A stretch of 17,004 nt of DNA from Prevotella sp. CAG:1320 (GTDB lineage Bacteria; Bacteroidota; Bacteroidia; Bacteroidales; Bacteroidaceae): contig FR882125.1 in the NCBI GenBank assembly GCA_000435635.1, positions 1 to 17,004 on the forward strand. Reading direction: 5' to 3'. Of this stretch, positions 1 to 6,906 are shown piece by piece; position 1 is the first letter of the stretch; each line of letters begins with the position of its first letter. The position numbers and the translations under genes were made by a program. Under the pieces are notes generated by a model. The model was not told where the DNA came from. It worked only from the letters and a program-made list of their open reading frames with translations, and searched no databases.

Positions 1-60
1 GAATTGCACAAACCAATAGTCGTAAAGCTGCCTGGCCATCTTCTCTAAATTATCATTTAA
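1..60 (-). pseudogene. hsdS: 5'-truncated hsdS segment (type I restriction-modification specificity subunit), runs off the left edge
   Basis: Reading the minus strand leftwards from about position 60, the frame gives NLEKMARQLYDYWFVQF. This is the conserved block that in Bacteroidetes HsdS proteins links the first and second target-recognition domains and is normally followed by DFP. HsdS selects the DNA site methylated and cut by the HsdM/HsdR complex. The frame stays open up to a TAA at 196-198, but it contains no upstream ATG, and the residues before about position 60 do not resemble a recognition domain (no FASTA-like resemblance visible by eye). So the first half of the gene and its start are missing here. 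The segment may be a silent cassette of a phase-variable hsdS locus, or simple decay. The rest lies outside the window. I am confident of the family and unsure whether it is functional. Confidence 0.7.
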
Positions 61-78
61 CGAACAATCATCGCTTCT

Positions 79-168
79 ATAGAATTGAGACCGTGGATTC
101 AATAGAACGGGGAGGCGGAATCTACAGAATCGGGAGTGCGGTTCCCATAGAAACGAGAAAGGTCTCCC
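79..168. repeat. four imperfect 22-23 bp tandem direct repeats
   Basis: The core ATAGAA (ACAGAA in unit 3) recurs at 79, 102, 124 and 147, giving spacings of 23, 22 and 23 bases. Each core is followed by a G-rich stretch of the form G(A/G)GA and, in units 1-3, by GTGGATTC, GCGGAATC or GCGGTTCC at the same offset. Unit 4 keeps ATAGAA plus GAGA and then diverges. The period is about two helical turns, as in protein-binding iterons. The repeats lie between the hsdS segment and the palindromes at 193-223. Their function is not known from the sequence. Recombinase or regulator binding is an inference. Confidence 0.6.
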
Positions 169-192
169 GCTGGACGCAAAACATGATATGCA

Positions 193-223
193 CGCTTAAG
201 CGCGTCTCGAATGCGCTTAAGCG
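193..223. repeat. twin CGCTTAAGCG palindromes, able to form an 11-bp hairpin
   Basis: The ten-base palindrome CGCTTAAGCG occurs at 193-202 and again at 214-223, 21 bases apart. With one flanking base the two copies also pair with each other: 193-203 against 213-223, 11 perfect pairs with a 9-base loop. It lies just past the stop of the minus-strand membrane-protein gene, so it could end that transcript, although no clear T-run follows on that strand. It could equally be a paired binding site. Confidence 0.5.
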
Positions 224-247
224 AAAGGGCGTGAGGGTCGAGATCTC

Positions 248-667
248 TTAGTCTTCCTTCTTCAGCTCGTGGGAGATGCGGTGTACGGTGTAAAGCTCCA
301 GGATGGCGGCGATGAGCAGGAAGACTACCCACTTGTTGTAGACATAGGTGAGGTAGGCCACCCGGTTGTCAAAAAGGTCGATGAAAAGGCCATGCACCGT
401 GTCCACCATGGAGATGCCCGAGAGAATGAAGCAGAGGTCGGCGAAGTATTGTATGTTCTTCAATCGGCGGATGGTGAGATTGTTGCCTTCATAGACTTGG
501 GTGGCTTGTGTCACGGAGAACAGCACCGTGCCTAGCAGAAACAGCCAGGAGGTAACGCCCACCAGCTTGGGCACCATAAAGCCTATGGCCATGCAGCCCG
601 CTCCCACGGCCATGAGAATGCCTCCCATGGCGAATATGGCAAATTGCGTCTTGCTCAGTTCTTTCAT
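248..667 (-). CDS. conserved small membrane protein, four predicted helices
   Basis: This 139-residue protein has four hydrophobic stretches: roughly residues 7-32 (AIFAMGGILMAVGAG...), 35-55 (VGVTSWLFLLGTVLF), 74-92 (FADLCFILSGISMVDTVHG) and 108-127 (YNKWVVFLLIAAILELYTV). The C-terminus is charged (HELKKED). It should sit in the inner membrane. I recognise the type as a conserved Bacteroidales hypothetical but know no function. The ATG lies 9 bases past the stop of the divIC-like gene upstream, so the two are almost certainly co-transcribed from the promoter at 1018-1051. A link to the division septum is suggested only by that pairing. Confidence 0.85.
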   Translation of the reverse strand: MKELSKTQFAIFAMGGILMAVGAGCMAIGFMVPKLVGVTSWLFLLGTVLFSVTQATQVYEGNNLTIRRLKNIQYFADLCFILSGISMVDTVHGLFIDLFDNRVAYLTYVYNKWVVFLLIAAILELYTVHRISHELKKED

Positions 668-676
668 GTCTTTGGA

Positions 677-994
677 TTATTCGGCGGCAGGCAGGTCGGT
701 GCTTAACACGAAGATGTCCTCGTCGTCATGCTTCATGAAGTAACGTTCCCTGGCAATTCTCTCTATGGTCTTGGGGTTGTGGCGCAACTCTCGCAGCAAC
801 TTGTTGTCGGCCTCGTATTGCGCTTGGTAGGTGGCTATCTCCTTTTCCAGCTCCGCTATTTCCATCTCGTAGATCATCATCTGGCGGAAGCTGTTCTCGT
901 CTAGCACTCCAATAATCAAGAAGCCCCCTACTATCGTGATGAGATACTTGTAGTGGGCCAGGAAATTCCAAACCATCCGGATGCGTGTCGCCAT
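677..994 (-). CDS. septum formation initiator family protein (DivIC/FtsB-like)
   Basis: The protein has 105 residues with the classic DivIC/FtsB layout. A short cytoplasmic N-terminus is followed by one membrane helix (about residues 18-31, YLITIVGGFLIIGV). A coiled coil comes next (about 38-68, MIYEMEIAELEKEIATYQAQ), then the conserved stretch NPKTIERIARERYFMKHDDE before a variable tail. Family members bridge FtsL and FtsQ/DivIB in the division complex on the periplasmic side. It leads a two-gene unit with the membrane protein downstream and is divergent from dnaX, with a well-formed Bacteroidetes promoter at 1018-1051. The family call is firm. The symbol (divIC versus ftsB) is a matter of convention. 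Confidence 0.93.
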   Translation of the reverse strand: MATRIRMVWNFLAHYKYLITIVGGFLIIGVLDENSFRQMMIYEMEIAELEKEIATYQAQYEADNKLLRELRHNPKTIERIARERYFMKHDDEDIFVLSTDLPAAE

Positions 995-1017
995 AATTAA
1001 ATATTGGTATTTGGTTG

Positions 1018-1051
1018 CAAAGATAGCATTTTTTTCTTATCTTCGCGCAAA
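1018..1051 (-). promoter_or_regulatory. Bacteroidetes-type promoter for the divIC-like gene
   Basis: On the minus strand TTTG (1048-1051) is followed after 22 bases by TATCTTTG (1018-1025), an exact TAnnTTTG -7 element, about 25 bases before the ATG at 994. A weaker plus-strand pair for dnaX (TTG at 1015-1017, then TATCTTCG at 1038-1045 after 20 bases) overlaps it, so the two divergent promoters probably compete for the same DNA. Confidence 0.65.
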
Positions 1052-1065
1052 ACTTATAGGAAATT

Positions 1066-2820
1066 ATGGAAGAATATATCGTATCGGCCCGGAAGTACCG
1101 TCCGATGTCGTTCGACTCTGTGGTGGGGCAGGAAGCGCTTACCACTACGCTGAAGAACGCCGTGAGGAGCGGAAAGCTGGCACACGCTTATTTGTTTTGC
1201 GGCCCTAGAGGGGTGGGCAAGACTACTTGCGCCCGCATTTTCGCGAAAGCCATCAATTGCGAGTGCCCAAGAGAAGACGGTGAGGCTTGCAATGAGTGTG
1301 AGAGTTGCAAGGCTTTCAACGAGCAGCGCAGCTACAATATCTTCGAGTTGGACGCGGCCAGCAACAATTCCGTGGAGAACATCAAGGCTTTGATGGAGCA
1401 GACCCGCATCCCTCCGCAGGTGGGAAAATACAAGGTGTTTATCATAGACGAGGTGCACATGCTTTCCACCGCGGCCTTCAACGCTTTCCTGAAAACCCTG
1501 GAGGAACCCCCTGCCCACGTGGTGTTCATCCTGGCCACCACGGAGAAGCACAAGATATTGCCCACCATCTTGAGCCGTTGCCAGATATATGACTTTGAGA
1601 GAATGACCGTGGCTGACACGGTCAACCACTTGAAGATGGTGGCAGACAAGGAAGGTATACACTACGAGGATGAAGCTTTGGCCGTAATCGCGGAGAAAGC
1701 GGACGGCGGTATGCGTGACGCTTTGTCCATCTTTGACCAAGTGGCCAGTTTCTGTCAGGGAGACATTACTTATGCCAAGGTGACAGAAGACCTTAACGTG
1801 CCCGATGCCGACAATTACTTCCGTTTGGTGGACATGGCGTTAGAGAACAAAGTAAGCGGTATGATGGTGTTGCTGGACCAGTTGTTGGGGAAAGGGTTCG
1901 ACGGCTCGTTGCTGATGCAAGGGTTGGCTGCCCACGTGCGCAACGTGATGATGGCGAAAGACGAACAAACCTTGCCCCTGCTGGAAGTGAGCCAAGAGAG
2001 GAGGCGGAAGTATGCCGAGCAAGCCAAGAATGCCCCCACTCCCTTCCTCTATAAAGCCTTGCGGATATTGAACGAATGTGACGTGAACTATCGGCAGAGC
2101 TCTAACAAGCGCCTGTTGGTGGAGCTGACGTTGATAAGAGTGGCGCAAATCACGCAACCGGCGGATGAAGACGTGCCAGGTGCGGGGCGTAGCCCCTACA
2201 GATTGAAAATCCTGTTCCAGAAACAGCAACCAGTTCCACGGCAATCCGTTCAGCAGGTGACGGAGGTGGTGCGACCCAGCCAACCCGCGGTGGCTGAGGA
2301 GAAGGTTGCTCCCCGAGAGATTAAACCCTCAGACATGAAATTTGGGATGTCTTTCTCCCAGATACTCCATCCCGACCAGGGAGGACAATCAACCTATCAA
2401 GCCCCGCAGGCTCAGTCCGTCACGGCGCATACCGTGGCGGAGGAGCGGCAGCGGCCTTTCCAGCCAGAAGACTTGAGGCGGGCATGGGCGATTATCTGCA
2501 ATGAGATAGCCAAGGACAAAGACCGCGTGGCCTTGGCGGTTCGCATGCGCAACATGAATGTCGCCATCACGCGTTATCCCGAGGTGGAAGTCGTGGTGGA
2601 CAACAATATGTTGTTGGAGCAGATGAAGGCCATGCGGGAGGAGCTGCTGGCAGGCCTGGTCGAGAGGCTGGACAACTCCTCCGTGCGATTGAATTTGCGG
2701 CATGCCAAGCCTGAAGAGGTGGTGATGCCGCTTTCCAAGAAAGAAGTCTTTGAGGCTATGACAAAGAAATCGCCCGCCATCGAGCGATTGCGGGCGACAT
2801 TGGATCTCACGTTGACGTGA
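1066..2820 (+). CDS. dnaX: DNA polymerase III subunit gamma/tau
   Basis: DnaX is the clamp-loader ATPase that opens the beta sliding clamp and, through tau, holds the replicative polymerases together. The 584 residues begin with the family opening SARKYRPMSFDSVVGQE. Next come Walker A GPRGVGKTT (46-54), the zinc-binding cysteines C65, C75, C78 and C81, Walker B FIIDEVHMLS, and the sensor/arginine-finger region ILSRCQIYDF. The AAA+ lid and collar follow. The C-terminal third (from about residue 380) is Gln/Pro-rich and then forms a conserved tail, as expected for tau. I see no A-run slippery site of the kind that makes gamma in E. coli. The ATG at 1066 gives the expected start MEEYIVSARKYRP. 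It is convergent with asnA. Confidence 0.97.
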   Translation: MEEYIVSARKYRPMSFDSVVGQEALTTTLKNAVRSGKLAHAYLFCGPRGVGKTTCARIFAKAINCECPREDGEACNECESCKAFNEQRSYNIFELDAASNNSVENIKALMEQTRIPPQVGKYKVFIIDEVHMLSTAAFNAFLKTLEEPPAHVVFILATTEKHKILPTILSRCQIYDFERMTVADTVNHLKMVADKEGIHYEDEALAVIAEKADGGMRDALSIFDQVASFCQGDITYAKVTEDLNVPDADNYFRLVDMALENKVSGMMVLLDQLLGKGFDGSLLMQGLAAHVRNVMMAKDEQTLPLLEVSQERRRKYAEQAKNAPTPFLYKALRILNECDVNYRQSSNKRLLVELTLIRVAQITQPADEDVPGAGRSPYRLKILFQKQQPVPRQSVQQVTEVVRPSQPAVAEEKVAPREIKPSDMKFGMSFSQILHPDQGGQSTYQAPQAQSVTAHTVAEERQRPFQPEDLRRAWAIICNEIAKDKDRVALAVRMRNMNVAITRYPEVEVVVDNNMLLEQMKAMREELLAGLVERLDNSSVRLNLRHAKPEEVVMPLSKKEVFEAMTKKSPAIERLRATLDLTLT

Positions 2821-2887
2821 GTTTCCTTTTTCTTTCCGTTTGATTACAAGGCTCTCCGCGTGGGAACTTTTTTGTTTCCGCCAAAAG

Positions 2888-3925
2888 CTAGATGAGCGGT
2901 ATGCCAGCCTTTTCGCATTCCTCTCTCATGTCTTGCGGCCAGATGCTGGCTTGTATTTCTCCTATGTGGGCTTTGTGGAGCATCACCATGCAGAGACGGC
3001 TCTGTCCTATGCCGCCTCCTATTGTTAGCGGCAGCTCCCCATTGAGTAACTTCTGGTGGAAATATAGTTTTTCACGCTCCTGCTTCCCCTCCAGTTCCAA
3101 TTGTCTGATTAGGCTTTCCTTGTTGACGCGGATACCCATGGAACTCAACTCAAACGAGTGTTCCAGAGTGGGATACCATATCAGTATGTCACCGTTGAGG
3201 CCCGCCTTCCCGTTCTCGGCCATGGTGCTCCAGTCGTCATAATCGGGAGCGCGGCCATCGTGCTTCTTCCCGTTGGCCAGCTTGCCGCCTATGCCTATGA
3301 CGAACACGGCTCCATATTCCCGGCAGATGGCGTCCTCGCGCTCCTTGGGGCTCTTGTCTGGATACATGGCCAGTAGGTCTTCACTGTGCACGAAATGTAT
3401 GTTGGAGGGCAAGAAGGGCTTCAGCTGCGGATAAGTCTCATATACCAGGAACTCCGTGCGGCGTATCACCGCGTAGATGCGGCGCACCACGTCTTCCAGG
3501 AAGGCCAACGTGCGATCTTCCGCGCCTATCACGGCTTCCCAGTCCCATTGGTCTACGTAGAGGGAGTGCAGGTTGTCCAGCTCCTCGTCAGCGCGAATGG
3601 CGTTCATGTCGGTATAGATTCCGTAGCCTTGTTGCACTTCATATTCGGCCAGGGTCAGCCTTTTCCATTTCGCCAAGGAGTGAACTACTTCCGCCTCGGC
3701 ATCATCCAAGTCCTTGATGGGAAAGGTGACTGGTCTCTCCACGCCATTCAGGTCATCGTTGATGCCCAGTCCTTTGAGCACGAAGAGGGGTGCGGTGACC
3801 CTGCTCAAGCGCAGTTCCGTGGAAAGGTTTTGCTGGAAAAAGTCCTTTATCAATTTGATGCCTTGCTCGGTTTGCCGCTTGCTGAGGGCGGCTTTATATC
3901 CTTTAGGCGTTATCAGTTTGCTCAT
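2888..3925 (-). CDS. asnA: aspartate-ammonia ligase (ammonia-dependent asparagine synthetase)
   Basis: AsnA makes asparagine from aspartate, ammonia and ATP in the cytoplasm. The fold is that of a class II aminoacyl-tRNA synthetase. The protein is 345 residues with the start used here (E. coli AsnA 330). It shows the N-terminal substrate region ELRLSRVTAPLFVLKGLG, the conserved LAKWKRLTLAEY and HSLYVDQWDWE segments, and the C-terminal motif-3-like GGGIGQSRLCMVMLHKAHIG followed by EIQASIWP. I chose the ATG at 3925 (MSKLITPKGY) over an in-frame TTG at 3958, because that TTG lies inside the TATCTTTG promoter box. It is a single-gene unit with its own promoter, convergent with dnaX (67 bases between stops). 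Confidence 0.97.
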   Translation of the reverse strand: MSKLITPKGYKAALSKRQTEQGIKLIKDFFQQNLSTELRLSRVTAPLFVLKGLGINDDLNGVERPVTFPIKDLDDAEAEVVHSLAKWKRLTLAEYEVQQGYGIYTDMNAIRADEELDNLHSLYVDQWDWEAVIGAEDRTLAFLEDVVRRIYAVIRRTEFLVYETYPQLKPFLPSNIHFVHSEDLLAMYPDKSPKEREDAICREYGAVFVIGIGGKLANGKKHDGRAPDYDDWSTMAENGKAGLNGDILIWYPTLEHSFELSSMGIRVNKESLIRQLELEGKQEREKLYFHQKLLNGELPLTIGGGIGQSRLCMVMLHKAHIGEIQASIWPQDMREECEKAGIPLI

Positions 3926-3955
3926 AGTCTTTGGTGTTATTTTGAAAAATCTCCG

Positions 3956-3987
3956 CAAAGATAAACAATTTTGTGTGAACGTGCAAA
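3956..3987 (-). promoter_or_regulatory. Bacteroidetes-type promoter for asnA
   Basis: On the minus strand TTTG (3984-3987) is followed after 20 bases by TATCTTTG (3956-3963). Both boxes match the consensus exactly. The predicted transcript would start near 3950, leaving a leader of about 25 bases before the ATG at 3925. This also rules out the TTG start at 3958. Confidence 0.75.
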
Positions 3988-4044
3988 CATTTTCCCCAAA
4001 TTATTTACGAATTGTCATTGTTTGGGAACTTTTGGGATAAATCT

Positions 4045-4075
4045 TTTGTTATATCAGGAAATATTATTACCTTTG
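4045..4075 (+). promoter_or_regulatory. Bacteroidetes-type promoter for tRNA-Arg and pepT
   Basis: TTTG (4045-4048) is followed after 19 bases by TACCTTTG (4068-4075), a perfect consensus pair. It sits 17 bases before the first base of the tRNA, the expected distance for a short 5' leader removed by RNase P. No other convincing promoter lies before pepT. Confidence 0.75.
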
Positions 4076-4092
4076 CACCCACATATCCACAA

Positions 4093-4166
4093 GGCTCCGT
4101 AGCTTAGCTGAATAGAGCGTCAGATTCCGGTTCTGAAGGTCATGGGTTTGAATCCCATCGGAGTCA
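4093..4166 (+). tRNA. tRNA-Arg(CCG)
   Basis: The full cloverleaf can be read by eye. Acceptor arm GGCTCCG pairs with CGGAGTC (one G-T wobble at pair 2). The D arm is GCTTAGCTGAATAGAGC. Anticodon stem TCAGA/TCTGA holds loop TTCCGGT, so the anticodon is CCG (arginine, codon CGG). The T arm is ATGGGTTTGAATCCCAT, and the discriminator is A at 4166. The 3' CCA is not encoded. Length is 74 bases. It is transcribed from the promoter at 4045-4075 and lies 41 bases before the pepT start. Confidence 0.95.
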
Positions 4167-4207
4167 CTTTCAAACGATTTATTTACCAACTCACTTATTC
4201 TTATTTT

Positions 4208-5431
4208 ATGGATCTTACCGAAAGGTTTATTGGTTATACGCAGTTCGACACCCAGTCGGATGAGGATTCTGATACCGTCCCTAGTACGGCGAAGCAACTG
4301 GTCTTCGCCAAATTCTTGAAAGAACAATTGGAGGACGAGGGTCTTGACGACGTGGAAATGGACGACATGGGTTATGTTTACGCCACCTTGAAATCAAATA
4401 CCAAGAAAGAAGTTCCCACCATCGGATTTATCGCCCACTATGATACCAGCCCCGATTGCAGCGGAAAAGACGTGAAGGCAAGGGTCATACGCAATTATGA
4501 TGGCGAGGATATCACGCTGTCTCCCGGTATAGTGACCAGCGTGGAGAAGTTCCCGGAATTGAAGTTCCACAAGGGCGAGGATATTATAGTGACAGATGGC
4601 ACTACCCTGTTAGGAGCCGATGACAAGGCTGGCGTGGCTGAAATCGTGCAGGCCATGTGCTATTTGAGAGACCATGACGAGATAAAGCATGGTGATATAC
4701 GCGTGGCTTTCAATCCTGACGAGGAGATAGGGCGAGGTGCCCATCATTTTGACGTGGAGCGTTTTGGCTGCGAGTGGGCTTATACCATGGATGGCAGTGA
4801 CTTGGGTAATCTGGAGTTTGAGAATTTCAACGCGGCTTCCGCCAAGGTGAGGCTGAAAGGCGTGAGCGTGCATCCTGGATATGCCAAGGGAAAAATGATC
4901 AATGCCTGCAGGTTGGCCACGGAGTTTCAGTCCATGATACCAGAGGAAGAGACACCGGAGTCTACTGAGGGCTATCAGGGATTCTATCACCTGACGGGCA
5001 TCAAGGCTAACGTGGAGGAGGCTACGTTGCAGTACATCTTGCGGGATCATGACCGCAGGCGCTTCGAGGACAAGAAAGACTATATAGAGGAGTGCGCCAA
5101 GCTTATCAACGAGAAGTATGGCGAAGGCACTTGCGAGGCGGAGATACATGATCAGTATTACAACATGAAGGAAAAGTTGGACCCGGTGATGCATGTCACG
5201 GAGATAGTGTTGCAGGCCATGCAGGATTGTGGCGTTCCTCCCCGCGTGGAGCCTATCCGCGGCGGAACAGATGGCGCACAACTTAGTTTCAAGGGATTGC
5301 CTTGTCCAAATATCTTCGCTGGTGGTGTCAACTTCCATGGTCCCCATGAGTTCGTCAGCATACAGGTAATGGAAAAGGCCGTGCGGACTATCGTGCGGAT
5401 ATGTGAAATCACGGGCCACTATAACGATTGA
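4208..5431 (+). CDS. pepT: peptidase T (tripeptide aminopeptidase, M20B)
   Basis: PepT is a cytoplasmic two-zinc aminopeptidase that removes the N-terminal residue from tripeptides. The 407-residue protein (E. coli 408) carries the metal and catalytic set: IAHYDTSPD (H77, D79), [12 protein letters not shown] (bridging D139), and [14 protein letters not shown] (the catalytic glutamate and metal-binding neighbour). It also has YTMDGSDLG, the dimerisation-domain motif [29 protein letters not shown], and the C-terminal metal histidine in [10 protein letters not shown]. The start is the ATG at 4208 ([19 protein letters not shown]). An in-frame ATG at 4142 lies inside the tRNA T arm and is rejected. 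It probably shares its transcript with tRNA-Arg, and a hairpin follows at 5481-5518. Confidence 0.97.
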   Translation: MDLTERFIGYTQFDTQSDEDSDTVPSTAKQLVFAKFLKEQLEDEGLDDVEMDDMGYVYATLKSNTKKEVPTIGFIAHYDTSPDCSGKDVKARVIRNYDGEDITLSPGIVTSVEKFPELKFHKGEDIIVTDGTTLLGADDKAGVAEIVQAMCYLRDHDEIKHGDIRVAFNPDEEIGRGAHHFDVERFGCEWAYTMDGSDLGNLEFENFNAASAKVRLKGVSVHPGYAKGKMINACRLATEFQSMIPEEETPESTEGYQGFYHLTGIKANVEEATLQYILRDHDRRRFEDKKDYIEECAKLINEKYGEGTCEAEIHDQYYNMKEKLDPVMHVTEIVLQAMQDCGVPPRVEPIRGGTDGAQLSFKGLPCPNIFAGGVNFHGPHEFVSIQVMEKAVRTIVRICEITGHYND

Positions 5432-5480
5432 TTTCTCTTTGGGAAAGTGGTGGTTTTTCACCCCATTCATATTTATACTG

Positions 5481-5518
5481 AATAGCCCCAAGTCGGTCTT
5501 TTGGCGCTTGGGGCTATT
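5481..5518 (+). terminator. hairpin terminator after pepT
   Basis: AATAGCCCCAAG (5481-5492) pairs perfectly with CTTGGGGCTATT (5507-5518), a 12-bp stem with a 14-base loop, followed by a T-rich but interrupted tract (TCTTGCTTCC). It lies 49 bases past the pepT stop and ahead of the histidine-kinase leader. Confidence 0.75.
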
Positions 5519-5651
5519 TCTTGCTTCCTCCAGTTACCCTTTCACGCGCGCGTATTATATATAAGGTATAGAAGAGGATAGATTTTGGGGAATACTGGAA
5601 GGAAATATTCCCTCTTTGGCAATACCTTTCCCTCTTCTCCGTTATTTAGAT

Positions 5652-6824
5652 ATGCAGTGGACAGACCGCATTCGGCAAGTCAAGGTTTTCTTGGTGGTGG
5701 CCGCCGTGCTTATAGCGGTGGTCTCACTCGTGGTTTCCCATTTCCTGGTGAAAGATCTTGCCCAGGAAGAAAAAAGCAAGATGGAGACATGGGCCGTGGC
5801 CATGAGAAGCCTGAACAGTGCCGATGAGAATACGGACATGAACCTGGTGCTACGCGTTATCAATGAAAACCACACCATCCCCGTTATCGTGTTAGACTCC
5901 AAAGGTGAAGCCCAGACCTTCCGCAACGTAGATGTGCAGGGAGATAGCTATGAGGCCCAGTTGCGCCATGCTTCCCGGTTGGGCAACAAGTGGAGCGAGA
6001 AGGAAGGGCGGAGCGTTACCATCTGGCTGGATGACACCGTCCATCATGACTACTTGCGAGTGTGCTATGACGAGTCTACCCTGCTCAAGCGGCTCTCGGT
6101 TTATCCTTTCGTCCAGTTGGGCGTGGTCATGCTTTTCGTGATAGTGGCCATCATCGCCCTGTTGGCCGCCAAGCGCGCCGAGCAGAACAAGGTTTGGGTG
6201 GGTCTCTCCAAGGAAACGGCTCATCAGTTGGGCACGCCTATCTCCAGCATGATGGCTTGGATGGAGCTGCTCAAGGAAGGGCAGCAAGACGAGAGCGTGG
6301 TGGAAGAGATGGAGAAAGACGTGGAACGGCTTCGCGTGATAGCTAACCGTTTCTCCAAGATAGGAAGCGTCCCCGAGCTGCAGCCCACCAACCTGCAAGA
6401 CTTGCTCAATCATGTGGCGGACTACATGGAAAGGCGCATCTCCCGCAAGATAAGAATAGAGAGAGACCTGCCGAAGTGCCCCGTGATGGTCAATGCCAAC
6501 GCCTCTCTCTTTGAGTGGGTGGTAGAGAACCTGGTGAAGAATTCCGTGGATGCCATAGGGCAAGACGGCGGCGCCATCAAGATAGAGCTGAGAGATGACG
6601 GCAGGCGTGCGCTCATCGAGGTGTCAGATACGGGCAAAGGCATCCGGAAGAAAGACATTCCCCACGTATTCCGCCCTGGTTTCACCACCAAGAACCGTGG
6701 CTGGGGGCTGGGTCTTTCGCTGGCTTGGCGCATCGTGGAGATTTATCATCATGGCAAGATAAGGGTGAAATATTCCGAGATGGGCAAGGGAACCACTTTT
6801 CGCATAGAGCTTCGGAAAAAGTAA
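5652..6824 (+). CDS. membrane sensor histidine kinase, orphan
   Basis: The 390-residue kinase has helix 1 at about residues 11-33 (VKVFLVVAAVLIAVVSLVVS). A periplasmic sensor loop of roughly 115 residues follows, then helix 2 at about 153-173 (FVQLGVVMLFVIVAIIALLA). The H-box is SKETAHQLGTPISSM with phosphoacceptor H191. The ATP-binding boxes are N (ENLVKNSVDAI, N297 region), G1 (DTGKGI, D326), F (VFRPGFTTK) and G2 (GWGLGLSLA, from G350). The H-box starts almost directly after helix 2, so I see no HAMP domain. No response regulator is adjacent, and the signal is unknown. The ATG at 5652 (MQWTDRIRQ) fits better than an in-frame TTG at 5616. The position just before DUF177-rpmF-fabH may be a conserved Bacteroidales arrangement, which is an inference. 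Confidence 0.92.
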   Translation: MQWTDRIRQVKVFLVVAAVLIAVVSLVVSHFLVKDLAQEEKSKMETWAVAMRSLNSADENTDMNLVLRVINENHTIPVIVLDSKGEAQTFRNVDVQGDSYEAQLRHASRLGNKWSEKEGRSVTIWLDDTVHHDYLRVCYDESTLLKRLSVYPFVQLGVVMLFVIVAIIALLAAKRAEQNKVWVGLSKETAHQLGTPISSMMAWMELLKEGQQDESVVEEMEKDVERLRVIANRFSKIGSVPELQPTNLQDLLNHVADYMERRISRKIRIERDLPKCPVMVNANASLFEWVVENLVKNSVDAIGQDGGAIKIELRDDGRRALIEVSDTGKGIRKKDIPHVFRPGFTTKNRGWGLGLSLAWRIVEIYHHGKIRVKYSEMGKGTTFRIELRKK

Positions 6825-6882
6825 GATGCTGATTTTAAAGCATTTTTTCGTAGAAAAATGTGCGTGATTCAAAAAAAAATCG

Positions 6883-6890
6883 TAACTTTG
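6883..6890 (+). promoter_or_regulatory. -7 element for the DUF177-rpmF-fabH unit
   Basis: TAACTTTG matches the TAnnTTTG -7 consensus and lies 16 bases before the ATG at 6907. The partner -33 box is poor (TGTG at 6859-6862, 20-base spacer). A weak ATGCT/AGCAT hairpin followed by six Ts near 6826-6849 may end the kinase transcript just upstream. Confidence 0.5.
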
Positions 6891-6906
6891 CAGCCCGTAA
6901 AACCAA

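Noticed and set aside
79..168. CRISPR array
   Set aside because: The repeated units are imperfect over their whole length and there are no distinct unique spacers between identical repeats.
1066..2820. Programmed frameshift making the gamma form of DnaX
   Set aside because: No A6G-like slippery sequence with a following stem is visible in the gene.
2857..2880. Terminator between dnaX and asnA (GGGAAC, T6, GTTTCC)
   Set aside because: The stem is only about five pairs with the T-run in the loop, so it is too weak to call.
3926..3958. Upstream TTG start for asnA (11 extra residues)
   Set aside because: The TTG lies within the TATCTTTG promoter box, and the family start is MSKLITPKGY at 3925.
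4142..4207. Upstream ATG start for pepT
   Set aside because: It is inside the T arm of tRNA-Arg, and the added residues have no family match.
5616..5651. TTG start for the histidine kinase
   Set aside because: The ATG at 5652 gives a normal short cytoplasmic N-terminus before helix 1, and the TTG sits inside a predicted hairpin.
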